Source of the DNA: an uncultured Clostridium sp.
GTDB taxonomy: Bacteria; Bacillota; Clostridia; Lachnospirales; Lachnospiraceae
Assembly (NCBI GenBank): GCA_905192625.1
Contig: CAJJLI010000059.1
Span: 1-8,574, forward strand
DNA: 8,574 bases
Reading direction: 5' to 3'
In this document: piece after piece, positions 1 to 6,231 of the stretch
Layout of the letters: each line of letters starts with the position of its first letter
Numbering within the stretch: the stretch's first letter is position 1
The notes under the pieces: generated by a model
Seen by the model: the letters and a program-made list of their open reading frames with translations, nothing else
Told to the model about the DNA's origin: nothing
Databases searched by the model: none
Program-made: the position numbers and the translations under genes

Positions 1-687
1 GGACATAGCCCAAACAAATTAAATTCAGCATATGCTAGAGGCGGAACATCACTACTTATGCAGACAATCGAGCAAAACTATAAAATAAAATTAGACGGAT
101 ATGCCTATGTAAATTTTGATTCTTTTGAGAAACTCATCGATTTATTAGGTGGCATTGACATAGAGCTAGGTTCAGCAGAAGCGAATTATTTAAATAGAGA
201 AAATTATATTTCAAATCCGGCATATCGAAATGTAAAACAGGGTATGAATCATTTAAATGGAAATCAAGCACTTGGATATTGCCGTGTGAGAAAAGTTGTA
301 ACCCTTGGTGGAGCAAACGACGACTATGGACGCACCGTGCGCCAAAGACGAGTTCTAAATGCAATTTTTGAAAAATGTAAGTCAAAAGGAATTTTTGAAT
401 TATTAAGTCTTGTGGATGATTGTTTAGGACTTGTTACAACGAATGTAAGCGTTCGAGATATAAAAGATGCTTTAGAACATTTGCTTGAAAATGGCGTTAC
501 TACACTAGAGACGACTCGAATCCCTGCCGATGATATGTTTGACTCTCCTCTTGTTTACAATGGAATTACATATCCAATCGTACTTGATTGGGATGCAAAT
601 ATCAAAGAGTTATATAAATTTATTTATCTAGACAATGAAGCGGAAGCAGAGACTCAGTTAGAATCCTTAACTGCTCCAGGACAATAG
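1..687 (+). CDS. LytR-CpsA-Psr (LCP) family protein, 5'-truncated by the window edge
   Basis: The open frame runs unbroken from base 1, so the true start lies to the left; the first ATG at 58 is internal. The visible 228 residues cover most of an LCP catalytic domain. Typical LCP signatures are the NSAYARGG segment at the left edge, YVNFDSFEKLIDLLGGIDIE (visible residues about 36-55), LNGNQALGYCRVRK (about 85-98) and the arginine-rich YGRTVRQRRVL (about 109-119), whose arginines in this family contact the lipid pyrophosphate. Family members are membrane-anchored enzymes acting outside the cell. They move glycopolymers such as teichoic acid or capsule from undecaprenyl-pyrophosphate carriers onto peptidoglycan. 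The N-terminal membrane anchor would lie outside the window. The end is short and acidic, with no extra C-terminal domain. The family call is firm, but the polymer transferred cannot be read from the sequence. Confidence 0.9.
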   Translation, partial: GHSPNKLNSAYARGGTSLLMQTIEQNYKIKLDGYAYVNFDSFEKLIDLLGGIDIELGSAEANYLNRENYISNPAYRNVKQGMNHLNGNQALGYCRVRKVVTLGGANDDYGRTVRQRRVLNAIFEKCKSKGIFELLSLVDDCLGLVTTNVSVRDIKDALEHLLENGVTTLETTRIPADDMFDSPLVYNGITYPIVLDWDANIKELYKFIYLDNEAEAETQLESLTAPGQ

Positions 688-768
688 ATGTTTTAGTAAT
701 TGAGTATTCTCTTTGCTGTTAGGAATTGCATAAGTTTTTTGTGTGCTTTTTTGGATCATAAGATAAAA

Positions 769-807
769 AATAACGGGTATGCGAATAAGATTCGCATACC
801 CGTTATT
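769..807 (-). terminator. Intrinsic terminator of the minus-strand operon, possibly bidirectional
   Basis: A perfect 17-bp inverted repeat (769-785 and 791-807) encloses the five-base loop TAAGA. Read on the minus strand, the stem is followed by a run of six T (765-770 on the plus strand are all A). It lies about 37 bases past the HIT stop codon. On the plus strand the stem is followed only by mixed A/T, so stopping of the LCP transcript is plausible but less classical. Confidence 0.88.
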
Positions 808-843
808 AGTATATATTTATATTTTAAATTGTATTATTTTACT

Positions 844-1263
844 TTATAACTGTTCTTTTAAAGCTTTAATAATAGTTTCGTATTCTTCATCACTTAATGT
901 GAGCTGTTTTGGATCCATCGCAAATGTTCCACCCCATTCGAATTCATCCTTATATTTTGGTACAAGATGAAAATGTAAGTGGTGTCCAGTATCACCATAA
1001 GCGCCATAATTTACTTTGTCTGGATGGAACGCCGCATGAATTGCTTTCGCTACATGATTTACATCTGCAAAAAAAGCATTTCTTTCTTCTTCAGACAGTT
1101 CTGTCATTTCACTTACATGGAATTTGCTAGCAACGATACATCTGCCTTTATGGCTTTGCTCTTTAAAAAGATATAATTTAGTTGCAGGCAATTCACAAAT
1201 CTTAATACCAAATTTCTCAACAAGTGCGCCTTCTGCGCAGTAGGAACAATTTTCGTCGTACAT
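844..1263 (-). CDS. HIT (histidine triad) family nucleotide hydrolase/transferase
   Basis: This 139-residue protein carries the histidine triad HHLHFHLVP, with triad histidines at residues 95, 97 and 99. HIT enzymes use the middle histidine as the nucleophile on the alpha-phosphate of nucleotides such as AMP-lysine, AMP-NH2 or diadenosine polyphosphates. An N-terminal CSYC pair (C6, C9) is present; HIT proteins with such cysteines often bind zinc with additional ligands, but no complete zinc site can be assigned here. Length is normal for a single-domain cytoplasmic HIT protein. The ATG is preceded by GAGAGG at 1269-1274 with suitable spacing, supporting the start. It is the last gene of the minus-strand cluster, 67 bases after the DUF4364 stop, and is followed by a strong terminator. 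No convincing promoter was seen in the 67-base gap, so read-through from upstream is the simplest model. The exact substrate is not deducible. Confidence 0.9.
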   Translation of the reverse strand: MYDENCSYCAEGALVEKFGIKICELPATKLYLFKEQSHKGRCIVASKFHVSEMTELSEEERNAFFADVNHVAKAIHAAFHPDKVNYGAYGDTGHHLHFHLVPKYKDEFEWGGTFAMDPKQLTLSDEEYETIIKALKEQL

Positions 1264-1330
1264 AGTAGCCTCTCATTCTGTCGTTTCTTTCGACATATCT
1301 TTTCGTAATTCTTGTTTCGTATAACTTATT

Positions 1331-1855
1331 TTAGTTATCAGCTATCAGAGAAGAAATGACATAAGCATAAATGTCAGAGCTTTTATCTTTCCAGTTAGAA
1401 CAGATTAGATTCGCTTCTTTTTCCGTAGGAACGGAAAGTTTTAAATCGATGATTGCACTATCGCGTTCCATAACTCGAAGATGAGCTATGTACTCATCTT
1501 TTTTGGCTTCATAGTAATCTGCTAAGCTAGAGACTTCCTCTCTTAAGCTATATTTATGAATCTTTAGATATTCCTCAATCTCTTCGCGAATGACTGCGGA
1601 GATTGTGTTACTAAAGAAAGATAAGGTCTCGCGACCGCTATCTGTGATTTGGTAGAGGGAACTATTGCGTATGGTTTCAGAGGAAATATACTCATCATCT
1701 ACCAATTCATTGATGGTTTGTTGGATATTAAAATAATTCGTATATTCCTTTTCTAAAATAAAATTGGTTAACTGACCATTGGTTAACGGAAAGTCTACTT
1801 TATCTAAAATATATAAAACGATTAACTTATATAGCATAAGTGTTTCCGCTTGCAT
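1331..1855 (-). CDS. DUF4364 family protein (winged-helix-like)
   Basis: This 174-residue cytoplasmic protein matches the DUF4364 family of Clostridia by its opening pattern LYKLIVLYILDKVDFPLTNG, followed by QLTNFILEKEYTNYFNIQQTI. The N-terminal 80 or so residues read like a winged helix: helical LTNGQLTNFI, then a recognition-like FNIQQTINELVDDEYI, then a wing ending in SSLYQITDSGRE. The C-terminal part is a helical then beta-rich domain of unknown role. Start and upstream stop abut exactly (TAA directly followed by ATG). The ribosome binding site AAAGGGG (1863-1869) lies inside the last codons of the radical SAM gene, so translational coupling is likely. DNA binding is inferred from the fold resemblance only; no target or ligand is known to me. 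Confidence 0.82.
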   Translation of the reverse strand: MQAETLMLYKLIVLYILDKVDFPLTNGQLTNFILEKEYTNYFNIQQTINELVDDEYISSETIRNSSLYQITDSGRETLSFFSNTISAVIREEIEEYLKIHKYSLREEVSSLADYYEAKKDEYIAHLRVMERDSAIIDLKLSVPTEKEANLICSNWKDKSSDIYAYVISSLIADN

Positions 1856-2794
1856 TTATGTTCCCCTTTCATATTGTATCCCTTGATACGTATTTCTTTT
1901 CTTGAATTCTTGATGAATTGTATTCAAAACTCTTTTTTTATCGCTGCTCCATAACGGTGCTAGCAGCAAGTTTTTTGGACCATCTCCTGTAATTCTATGA
2001 ATTACGATATTGCTTGGAAGAAGTTCAATACATTCAATAAGAGTATCGACATAATTATTAAAATCTAACATTGCAAATGCATCTGGGTGTTCTTTAAAAA
2101 CTTGCTCAAGAGCAGTTCCTTTTAACACATGCATAAGTTGCAATTTAATACCTTGGATATCAAGCTTACTAACGTAAGAAACACTTTCCAGCATGTTCTC
2201 TTTTGTTTCAAATGGTAGACCAAGAATTAGATGTACGATGACTTGTATGTTTCTTTTCCGCAATTGCTCTACTGCGGTATCAAAAACAGCAAGAGGATAA
2301 CCGCGATGTATAAATGTAGCAGTCTCCTCTTTTATTGTTTGTAAACCAAGTTCTATCCATACCGGTTTTATTCGACCTAGCTCTTCTAGTAAATCTAGTA
2401 CATCATCTGGAAGACAATCTGGTCTAGTACCAATTGATAATGCAACGATATCTGGTTGTTTTATCGCCTCATAAAAGAGTTCTCTTAGATAACTAACAGG
2501 TGCATACGTGTTTGTATATGCCTGAAAATAAGCAATATATAAGCCGTGTTCTATTTTGTTTTTTACAAGTGATTTTGCAGTATTAATTTGCTCTTTTATT
2601 GAGTTACTAGTCTTTGCAGCAAAATCGCCAGAGCCACCAGATGAACAAAAGATACACCCACCCTTACCAAGTGTTCCATCTCGGTTTGGGCAGGTCATGC
2701 CTCCATCCAAGGAAAGTTTATATACCTTGGTTCCAAATGTTTCTTTAAGATAGTAATCAAGAGAGTGGTATCGTTTATCATTCCACATATTCAT
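1856..2794 (-). CDS. TIGR01212/YhcC-type radical SAM protein
   Basis: At 312 residues it is close in length to E. coli YhcC. The iron-sulfur site is read as Cys35, Cys47 and Cys50 in TCPNRDGTLGKGGCIFC, the arrangement of this radical SAM subfamily, which differs from the canonical CX3CX2C. The following glycine-rich SSGGSGDFA, the IAYFQAYTNTYAP segment (about 89-101), LSIGTRPDCLPD (about 118-129) and VHLILGLPFET (about 187-197) are the usual barrel motifs of YhcC/Elp3-like proteins. The cluster would cleave S-adenosylmethionine to start a radical reaction; the biological substrate of this subfamily is not established. The ATG at 2794 is two bases past the malic enzyme stop. A second ATG two codons in (2788) is possible because the ribosome binding site is weak. 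Confidence 0.9.
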   Translation of the reverse strand: MNMWNDKRYHSLDYYLKETFGTKVYKLSLDGGMTCPNRDGTLGKGGCIFCSSGGSGDFAAKTSNSIKEQINTAKSLVKNKIEHGLYIAYFQAYTNTYAPVSYLRELFYEAIKQPDIVALSIGTRPDCLPDDVLDLLEELGRIKPVWIELGLQTIKEETATFIHRGYPLAVFDTAVEQLRKRNIQVIVHLILGLPFETKENMLESVSYVSKLDIQGIKLQLMHVLKGTALEQVFKEHPDAFAMLDFNNYVDTLIECIELLPSNIVIHRITGDGPKNLLLAPLWSSDKKRVLNTIHQEFKKRNTYQGIQYERGT

Positions 2795-2796
2795 AA

Positions 2797-3945
2797 TTAT
2801 ATCAAAGCCTTTACAGCGTTACTTACCACTTCGCATACACGTTCATCAAAAGCTTCAGGAAGGATAAAGTCCTCATTTAATTCTTCGTCACTTACTAGGT
2901 TAGCAATTGCGACCGCGGCTGCAAGTTTCATTTCCTCTGTAATTTTTGTTGCTCGTCCTTCTAAGGCACCTTTAAATATGCCAGGGAAAGCAATTACATT
3001 ATTAACTTGGTTTGGAAAATCACTTCTACCAGTACCAACGACTTTAGCACCTGCAGCTTTCGCAACATCGGGCATTATTTCCGGTACTGGATTTGCCATA
3101 GCAAAGAGTATTGCATCTGCATTCATGGATGAAACCATTTCAGGTGTTAAAATGTTAGGTGCAGAGACTCCAATAAAGATATCAGCACCTACGAGTGCAT
3201 CTTTTAAGCTACCTTTTTTGCTTGAAAGATTTGTAATATCCATCATTTCACGTTGCATAAAATTCAAATCCTTATTTTCCTTGGAAAGAATTCCAACTTT
3301 ATCACAAAGAATTAAATGTTTAAATCCATATTGTAAGAGTAGTTTTGAAATCGCGATACCGGCAGAACCTGCACCGTTTACAACGATATTGCACTCCTCT
3401 TTTTTCTTCTTTGTAATTTTAAGGGCGTTGATAACTCCGGCAAGAACAACAATAGCAGTGCCATGTTGATCGTCGTGAAATACCGGTATATCAAGAAGTT
3501 CCTTTAAACGAGATTCGATTTCAAAGCATCTTGGAGCTGAGATATCTTCAAGGTTAATACCACCAAAGGCTGGTGCAATATTAACAATTGTTTTTATGAT
3601 TTCTTCCGTGTCCTGAGTATCTAAACAAATAGGAAAGGCGTTGACGCCACCAAATTCTTTAAATAAAACACATTTACCTTCCATTACAGGCATAGCAGCT
3701 TTTGCACCAATATTACCGAGTCCAAGAACCGCACTACCATCACTAACGACAGCAACTGTATTCGATTTTATTGTATATTTATATGCAGCTTCCGGGTCTT
3801 TTGCTATGACCTTACATGGTTCAGCTACACCAGGAGTATAGGCAAGTGATAAATCCTCGCGAGATTTTACTTGACATTTTGCTGTTGTACTCAATTTACC
3901 ATGCCATTCTTCATGTAATAGTAATGCTTTTTCACTTAGTGTCAT
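2797..3945 (-). CDS. NAD(P)-dependent malic enzyme, short bacterial type
   Basis: The chosen start gives 382 residues, the usual length of short bacterial malic enzymes, which decarboxylate malate to pyruvate with reduction of NAD(P). Visible motifs are [10 protein letters not shown] (residues 35-44, catalytic tyrosine region), [17 protein letters not shown] (75-91, with the likely catalytic lysine at 91), NLEDISAP (131-138) and FHDDQHGT (156-163) for divalent metal binding. The dinucleotide-binding NGAGSAGIA spans 190-198 and FAMANPVPE spans 281-289. No phosphotransacetylase-like C-terminal domain is present. The start at 3945 is favoured because a full AGGAGG (3952-3957) lies six bases upstream and the protein begins [14 protein letters not shown], as in relatives. 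A longer frame back to 3987 would need a TTG start without a ribosome site. It is the first gene of the minus-strand cluster. NAD versus NADP preference cannot be called safely. Confidence 0.95.
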   Translation of the reverse strand: MTLSEKALLLHEEWHGKLSTTAKCQVKSREDLSLAYTPGVAEPCKVIAKDPEAAYKYTIKSNTVAVVSDGSAVLGLGNIGAKAAMPVMEGKCVLFKEFGGVNAFPICLDTQDTEEIIKTIVNIAPAFGGINLEDISAPRCFEIESRLKELLDIPVFHDDQHGTAIVVLAGVINALKITKKKKEECNIVVNGAGSAGIAISKLLLQYGFKHLILCDKVGILSKENKDLNFMQREMMDITNLSSKKGSLKDALVGADIFIGVSAPNILTPEMVSSMNADAILFAMANPVPEIMPDVAKAAGAKVVGTGRSDFPNQVNNVIAFPGIFKGALEGRATKITEEMKLAAAVAIANLVSDEELNEDFILPEAFDERVCEVVSNAVKALI

Positions 3946-3951
3946 ATGAAT

Positions 3952-3957
3952 CCTCCT
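3952..3957 (-). promoter_or_regulatory. Ribosome binding site fixing the malic enzyme start
   Basis: A perfect AGGAGG on the minus strand sits six bases before the ATG at 3945. It argues against the longer TTG-initiated reading frame. Confidence 0.85.
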
Positions 3958-4002
3958 AATGGTACTAGTGCTATATAGTTTGACCAAATAGTAATCGAAT
4001 TA

Positions 4003-4031
4003 ATAATAACACTATGAGTTGTGTAAATCAA
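4003..4031 (-). promoter_or_regulatory. Predicted sigma-A promoter of the malic enzyme operon
   Basis: On the minus strand TTGATT (4031-4026) and TATTAT (4008-4003) are separated by exactly 17 bases, two matches away from each consensus or better. Transcription would start near 3996, leaving a leader of about 50 bases before the malic enzyme ATG. It is the best minus-strand candidate in the divergent region. No operator was assigned. Confidence 0.55.
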
Positions 4032-4036
4032 GTTAG

Positions 4037-4090
4037 AATCTATGCTATCGTTTATTTTAATTTACTTAAAAGTACCTAGATTCGCGATAG
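4037..4090. repeat. Overlapping inverted repeats in the divergent intergenic region
   Basis: AATCTA (4037-4042) pairs with TAGATT (4077-4082), and CTATCG (4045-4050) pairs with CGATAG (4085-4090). Between them TACTT (4063-4067) pairs with AAGTA (4070-4074). The two outer pairs occur in the same order on both sides, so they cannot form one nested stem and would be alternative structures. They lie between the malic-operon promoter and the first TATAAT box on the rho side, a position suited to an operator, but each arm is short and chance is possible. Confidence 0.3.
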
Positions 4091-4108
4091 TTTTCATTGA
4101 TAAATCGG

Positions 4109-4114
4109 TATAAT
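4109..4114 (+). promoter_or_regulatory. Candidate -10 box (P1) upstream of the leader ORF and rho
   Basis: A perfect TATAAT is present, but no good -35 element lies 16-18 bases upstream (the sequence there is GATAGT or near it). Initiation would fall around 4121, only a few bases before the ATG of the small ORF at 4125, which would make that ORF nearly leaderless. Confidence 0.35.
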
Positions 4115-4124
4115 AATAACATAA

Positions 4125-4277
4125 ATGAAAAAATACTTTTTTTTCTTATTTACATGGTGTATAATGGAGTTTATCATTAGTTCTGCCCAAATGGGACGGA
4201 ACATAGTTCGTAGATTGAATAATCTACAGTTTATAAGAGAGAAACAGAAGTTTATTCGGAACAATCATGAAATATAA
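4125..4277 (+). CDS. Possible 50-codon leader ORF upstream of rho, unrecognised
   Basis: I do not recognise this ORF. It encodes 50 residues: a basic start (MKK), a hydrophobic aromatic stretch of about 16 residues (YFFFLFTWCIMEFIIS), then a strongly basic tail with many Arg, Lys and Asn. That is the shape of a small membrane-anchored or signal-peptide-like polypeptide. It precedes rho in the same direction, ending 130 bases before the rho start, so it could be a leader peptide; E. coli rho also has a leader ORF (rhoL), though no sequence likeness is claimed. Against it, no Shine-Dalgarno sequence precedes the ATG, the hydrophobic part stems largely from a T-run, and a second TATAAT box lies inside it. 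It may simply be a chance open frame in the rho leader. Confidence 0.25.
   Translation: MKKYFFFLFTWCIMEFIISSAQMGRNIVRRLNNLQFIREKQKFIRNNHEI
4160..4165 (+). promoter_or_regulatory. Candidate -10 box (P2) for rho
   Basis: A second perfect TATAAT, preceded by GTG. The -35 position 17 bases upstream falls in a T-run (TTTTTT, 4137-4142), a weak match. Transcription from here would start near 4172, just before the first leader hairpin, giving an untranslated leader of about 235 bases before rho. Confidence 0.45.
4180..4202 (+). promoter_or_regulatory. rho leader hairpin 1
   Basis: GTTCTGCCC (4180-4188) pairs with GGGACGGAAC (4193-4202) around the loop AAAT. This gives nine pairs including one G-U, with a single bulged A at 4196. 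It is the most GC-rich structure of the intergenic region and begins where a transcript from P2 would begin. No T-run follows, so it is not a terminator. The function is unknown; it could protect the RNA 5' end or serve as a binding site. Confidence 0.45.
4210..4227 (+). promoter_or_regulatory. rho leader hairpin 2
   Basis: GTAGATT (4210-4216) and AATCTAC (4221-4227) form a perfect 7-bp stem with the tetraloop GAAT. It lies eight bases after hairpin 1. No T-run follows. Confidence 0.4.
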
Positions 4278-4291
4278 GTAGTAGTCTATTT

Positions 4292-4317
4292 TATTTTAGT
4301 AATCGATGACTAAAATA
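4292..4317 (+). promoter_or_regulatory. rho leader hairpin 3 (AT-rich)
   Basis: TATTTTAGT (4292-4300) and ACTAAAATA (4309-4317) form a perfect 9-bp AT-rich stem with loop AATCGATG. It lies directly before the C-rich stretch and 90 bases before the rho start. It lacks a following T-run and is not a standard terminator. Confidence 0.35.
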
Positions 4318-4335
4318 CACTTGATATTGTGTTGA

Positions 4336-4390
4336 CCCTATAACAATTCTAAATCATTTCCGATTATCAACCCTCAGAAAACATTTAATT
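4336..4390 (+). promoter_or_regulatory. C-rich, G-poor leader stretch, possible rut-like Rho loading site
   Basis: This 55-base stretch has 14 C and only 2 G on the RNA-like strand and little obvious secondary structure, and it lies directly before the rho ribosome site. C-over-G unstructured RNA is the known preference of Rho utilisation sites, and autoregulation of rho through leader termination is established in E. coli. Its use here is inference. Confidence 0.35.
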
Positions 4391-4393
4391 ATT

Positions 4394-4400
4394 GAAGGAG
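4394..4400 (+). promoter_or_regulatory. Ribosome binding site fixing the rho start
   Basis: GAAGGAG ends one base before the ATG at 4402 but seven bases before the ATG at 4408. The second ATG is therefore the likely start. Confidence 0.8.
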
Positions 4401-4407
4401 TATGTCT

Positions 4408-6126
4408 ATGAATAACATGTACCAAGATATGCCATTGAGTGAATTGAAGGCGATAGCAAAAGAGAGAGGCATCAAAAATTTATCCACATTGCGTAAGCAG
4501 GAATTAATAGATGTATTAGTCAAAGCAGATAATATAAATTCTGAGGCTTTTAGCAGTGGAAACGAAGCGAATAATAAGCAAGTGGATATGAAGCAAAGCG
4601 AAGCCGGAAAAAAAACAGATGACGAGAGCAAAAAAGAAGAGGCACAAAAGACAGTAACAACGCATAAAGCAGATACAACAAATAACACATATGTGTCAAA
4701 TAAAGCAGATACAACAAATAACGCATTTGTGTCACATAAAACAGAAACAGCACATAGAACAGAAACAGCAAATAAAACAGATGTGTCACATAAATCAGAA
4801 ACTACACATAAATCGGAAACTACACATAAATCAGATATGTCACAGAGAACAGAAGGAAATCGGAAAGACGATTATGTAAATAAAGTTCCACACAAAAAGC
4901 AAGAGGAACATGCTGCAAAAATGGATAACATTAGAACTGAGAATTCGGATAGAAATAGGGAAAGACCTACAAATACAGTGGATATGGAGCAATTAGATTC
5001 TGGTGAAACAAAAGAAGGAATACTTGAAGTTCTAAGTGATGGATATGGTTTTATCCGCTGTGATAACTTTCTACCAGGAGAAAATGATGTATACGTATCT
5101 CCAGCACAAATACGAAGATTTAACTTAAAAACAGGGGATATTATTGTTGGTAATACAAGAATTAAAAGTCAAAATGAGAAGTTCAGTGCACTTTTATATG
5201 TTAAGAGTATTAATGGATTGCATCCATCAGATGCAGTGAAAAGAAAGAAATTCGAAGATTTGACTCCGATTTTTCCAAATGAGAGAATACATCTAGAAAC
5301 ACCAGGGTGCGGTGTTGCAATGAGAATGGTTGACTTAATCTCGCCAATAGGAAAAGGGCAAAGAGGTATGATTGTTTCGCAGCCTAAGGCCGGAAAAACA
5401 ACTTTATTAAAACAAATAGCAAAAGCGATTACGAAAAATCATCCAGAGATGCATTTGATTATTTTATTAATTGATGAGCGACCAGAGGAAGTAACCGATA
5501 TTAAGGAATCCATAGAAGGATCGAATGTTGAAGTTATTTATTCTACCTTTGACGAGTTGCCTGAGAATCATAAACGAGTATCGGAAATGGTAATTGAGAG
5601 AGCAAAACGTTTGGTGGAACACAAAAAAGATGTAGTAATTCTACTTGACAGTATAACAAGGCTAGCAAGAGCGTATAATTTAACAGTACAAGCAAGTGGT
5701 AGAACTCTTTCTGGTGGACTTGATCCAGCAGCGCTCCATATGCCAAAGAAATTTTTTGGTGCTGCCAGAAATATGAGAGAGGGTGGAAGCTTAACAATTT
5801 TAGCAACTGCACTTGTTGAAACTGGAAGCCGTATGGACGATGTGGTTTTCGAAGAATTTAAAGGTACCGGTAATATGGAACTTGTGTTAGATCGAAGCTT
5901 ATCAGAAAAAAGAATTTTCCCAGCAATTGATTTACCAAAATCTAGTACAAGACGTGATGACTTATTGCTTACAGGTGCAGAAGTCGAAGCGAATTACTTA
6001 ATGAGAAAAGCATTTAATAGTATGAAGTCAGACGATGCCGTAGAGAGAATTATACAATTATTTTTACAGACGAAAACCAATATTGATTTTATAGAAGTTA
6101 TTAAAAAGACAAAAATCGTTTTTTAG
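4408..6126 (+). CDS. rho: Transcription termination factor Rho with hexapeptide-repeat insertion
   Basis: This is the hexameric ATP-driven RNA translocase that ends transcription. Residues 5-40 form the Rho N-terminal helical domain (MPLSELKAIAKERGIKNLS). Residues about 203-270 are the RNA-binding cold-shock/OB fold (EGILEVLSDGYGFIRC). The RecA-like ATPase follows, with Walker A SQPKAGKTT (Lys330), Walker B VVILLDS (Asp414), the Q-loop near 429-442 (ASGRTLSGGLDPAA), the R-loop KGTGN (485-489) and the STRRDD arginine-finger region near 513-518. At 572 residues it is about 150 longer than E. coli or B. subtilis Rho. The excess is a hydrophilic, probably disordered insert (about 41-200) between the helical and OB domains. 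The insert contains eleven tandem hexapeptides at 86-151. Clostridial and actinobacterial Rho proteins often have inserts here, and that of C. botulinum is reported to be prion-forming. The start follows the ribosome site at 4394-4400. All catalytic motifs look intact. Confidence 0.98.
   Translation: MNNMYQDMPLSELKAIAKERGIKNLSTLRKQELIDVLVKADNINSEAFSSGNEANNKQVDMKQSEAGKKTDDESKKEEAQKTVTTHKADTTNNTYVSNKADTTNNAFVSHKTETAHRTETANKTDVSHKSETTHKSETTHKSDMSQRTEGNRKDDYVNKVPHKKQEEHAAKMDNIRTENSDRNRERPTNTVDMEQLDSGETKEGILEVLSDGYGFIRCDNFLPGENDVYVSPAQIRRFNLKTGDIIVGNTRIKSQNEKFSALLYVKSINGLHPSDAVKRKKFEDLTPIFPNERIHLETPGCGVAMRMVDLISPIGKGQRGMIVSQPKAGKTTLLKQIAKAITKNHPEMHLIILLIDERPEEVTDIKESIEGSNVEVIYSTFDELPENHKRVSEMVIERAKRLVEHKKDVVILLDSITRLARAYNLTVQASGRTLSGGLDPAALHMPKKFFGAARNMREGGSLTILATALVETGSRMDDVVFEEFKGTGNMELVLDRSLSEKRIFPAIDLPKSSTRRDDLLLTGAEVEANYLMRKAFNSMKSDDAVERIIQLFLQTKTNIDFIEVIKKTKIVF
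4663..4860 (+). repeat. In-frame 18-bp tandem repeat (11 hexapeptides) within rho
   Basis: Eleven consecutive 18-bp units encode hexapeptides of consensus [H/N]-[K/R]-[S/T/A]-[E/D]-x-[T/S/A]: HKADTT, NNTYVS, NKADTT, NNAFVS, HKTETA, HRTETA, NKTDVS, HKSETT, HKSETT, HKSDMS, QRTEGN. The first four form a 36-bp duplication (4663-4698 and 4699-4734) identical at 33 of 36 bases; all three differences change the amino acid. The adjacent HKSETT units differ at one silent base. The high DNA identity suggests recent expansion by slippage or unequal recombination, with the reading frame kept because the unit is a multiple of three. Confidence 0.9.
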
Positions 6127-6129
6127 GTA

Positions 6130-6158
6130 TTGCAAAAAAAGGCTGTCTATGCTATAAT
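6130..6158 (+). promoter_or_regulatory. Strong sigma-A promoter of rpmE
   Basis: TTGCAA (6130-6135) and a perfect TATAAT (6153-6158) are separated by 17 bases, and TGC immediately before the -10 box supplies an extended -10 element. The -35 box starts four bases after the rho stop codon. Transcription would begin near 6165, giving a leader of about 80 bases with a small hairpin (TTCGA 6192-6196 with TCGAA 6201-6205). No intrinsic terminator separates rho from this promoter, so rho transcripts may also read through. Confidence 0.85.
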
Positions 6159-6231
6159 GAAAAAGCTGTTATTTTGAATGAAAAAGTTTTGTTCGAGTAA
6201 TCGAATGAACTATCATAGAAATGGGATATAG

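Noticed and set aside
1279..1295. Small hairpin TGTCG/CGACA before the HIT gene
   Set aside because: It has only five pairs with a seven-base loop and no T-run; too weak to call regulatory.
2765..3469. 234-codon plus-strand ORF
   Set aside because: It runs antisense through the malic enzyme, whose motifs are clear; the length reflects codon bias on the opposite strand.
3946..3987. Longer N-terminus of the malic enzyme starting at 3987
   Set aside because: It needs a TTG start without a ribosome site, whereas the ATG at 3945 has a perfect AGGAGG at six bases.
4332..4344. TTGACC and TATAAC as a promoter for rho
   Set aside because: The two boxes are almost adjacent and no suitable partner lies 16-18 bases from either.
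4389..4789. Two minus-strand hydrophobic repetitive ORFs opposite rho
   Set aside because: They are antisense shadows of the low-complexity part of rho, with no ribosome site or promoter seen.
4663..4860. CRISPR-like or minisatellite array
   Set aside because: The repeats are directly adjacent, multiples of three and coding in frame within rho; there are no spacers.
4691..4879. 62-codon plus-strand ORF rich in His, Gln, Lys and Ile repeats
   Set aside because: It is the shifted reading frame of the 18-bp repeats inside rho; its apparent repeat structure is inherited from the DNA repeat.
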